From NCBI GenBank assembly GCA_026991755.1, contig JALXAX010000155.1:1-43882 (forward strand): a DNA stretch of 43,882 bases, read 5' to 3'. Position numbers and translations under genes: made by a program. Position 1 is the first letter of the stretch, and each line of letters opens with the position of its first letter. The notes under the pieces are model-generated. The model was not told the origin of the DNA, did no database searches, and worked only from the letters and a program-made list of their open reading frames with translations. This stretch comes from Thiotrichaceae bacterium. GTDB lineage: Bacteria; Pseudomonadota; Gammaproteobacteria; Thiotrichales; Thiotrichaceae. This document shows, piece after piece, positions 43,873 to 43,882 of this stretch.

Positions 43873-43882
43873 TGTTCTAAGG

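Overview
The window looks like a chromosomal segment of a sulfur- or hydrogen-oxidising gammaproteobacterium. By eye it has moderate to low G+C, and it is crowded with insertion-sequence remnants, MITE-like palindromes and REP-type repeats. The mixture of an uptake hydrogenase with an H2 sensor, caspase/CHAT proteins, a Uma2 nuclease and VapBC would fit a filamentous sulfur bacterium (Thiothrix/Beggiatoa-like). That placement is an inference from gene content, not a demonstrated identity.

Layout. 1-1150: debris of an Rhs/YD-repeat gene, IS630 and IS66 transposases and a MITE. 1287-2750: a lipoprotein di-heme cytochrome c peroxidase. 3603-11827: a three-gene minus-strand locus in the transcription order caspase-like protease, TIR-REC fusion, giant CHAT protease carrying two alpha/beta-hydrolase domains. 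This is the best candidate for an undescribed conflict or cell-death system. 11929-12510: a PQ-loop-like membrane protein. 12520-12915: repeats and an IS1 remnant.

12965-38194 is an almost complete [NiFe]-hydrogenase locus. The minus strand carries, in transcription order, a DUF3144-like gene, hupD, hupF, hupG, hupH, hupI, hupJ, hupK, hypA, hypB, hupR, hupT, hupU and hupV. The plus strand carries hupS, hupL, a small membrane protein, hupC, a secreted acidic protein, vapBC, hypF, hypC, a SIS isomerase, hypD and hypE. HupSL with HupC is a membrane-bound uptake enzyme. Its small subunit has the two extra cysteines of O2-tolerant (group 1d) hydrogenases. HupUV is the H2 sensor that feeds the HupT kinase and the HupR NtrC-type regulator. 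HupR should act at the near-perfect sigma-54 promoter found upstream of hupS. A consensus FNR/ANR box sits in the same intergenic region. Hyp and Hup proteins build the NiFe(CN)2CO centre and mature the small subunit.

Thirteen copies of a 28-bp palindrome, all starting GTAG, are scattered only through this hydrogenase block (15.4-37.1 kb). In the middle lies a RAYT (REP-associated tyrosine transposase) gene that itself contains one copy. Several copies have become part of coding sequences or gene ends.

38269-43882: a Uma2 nuclease, a 3' tRNA fragment with its own terminator, an apparent operon of a YtkA-like lipoprotein, a second di-heme peroxidase and a polytopic membrane protein behind an FNR-like box, then IS4, IS110 and MITE remnants.
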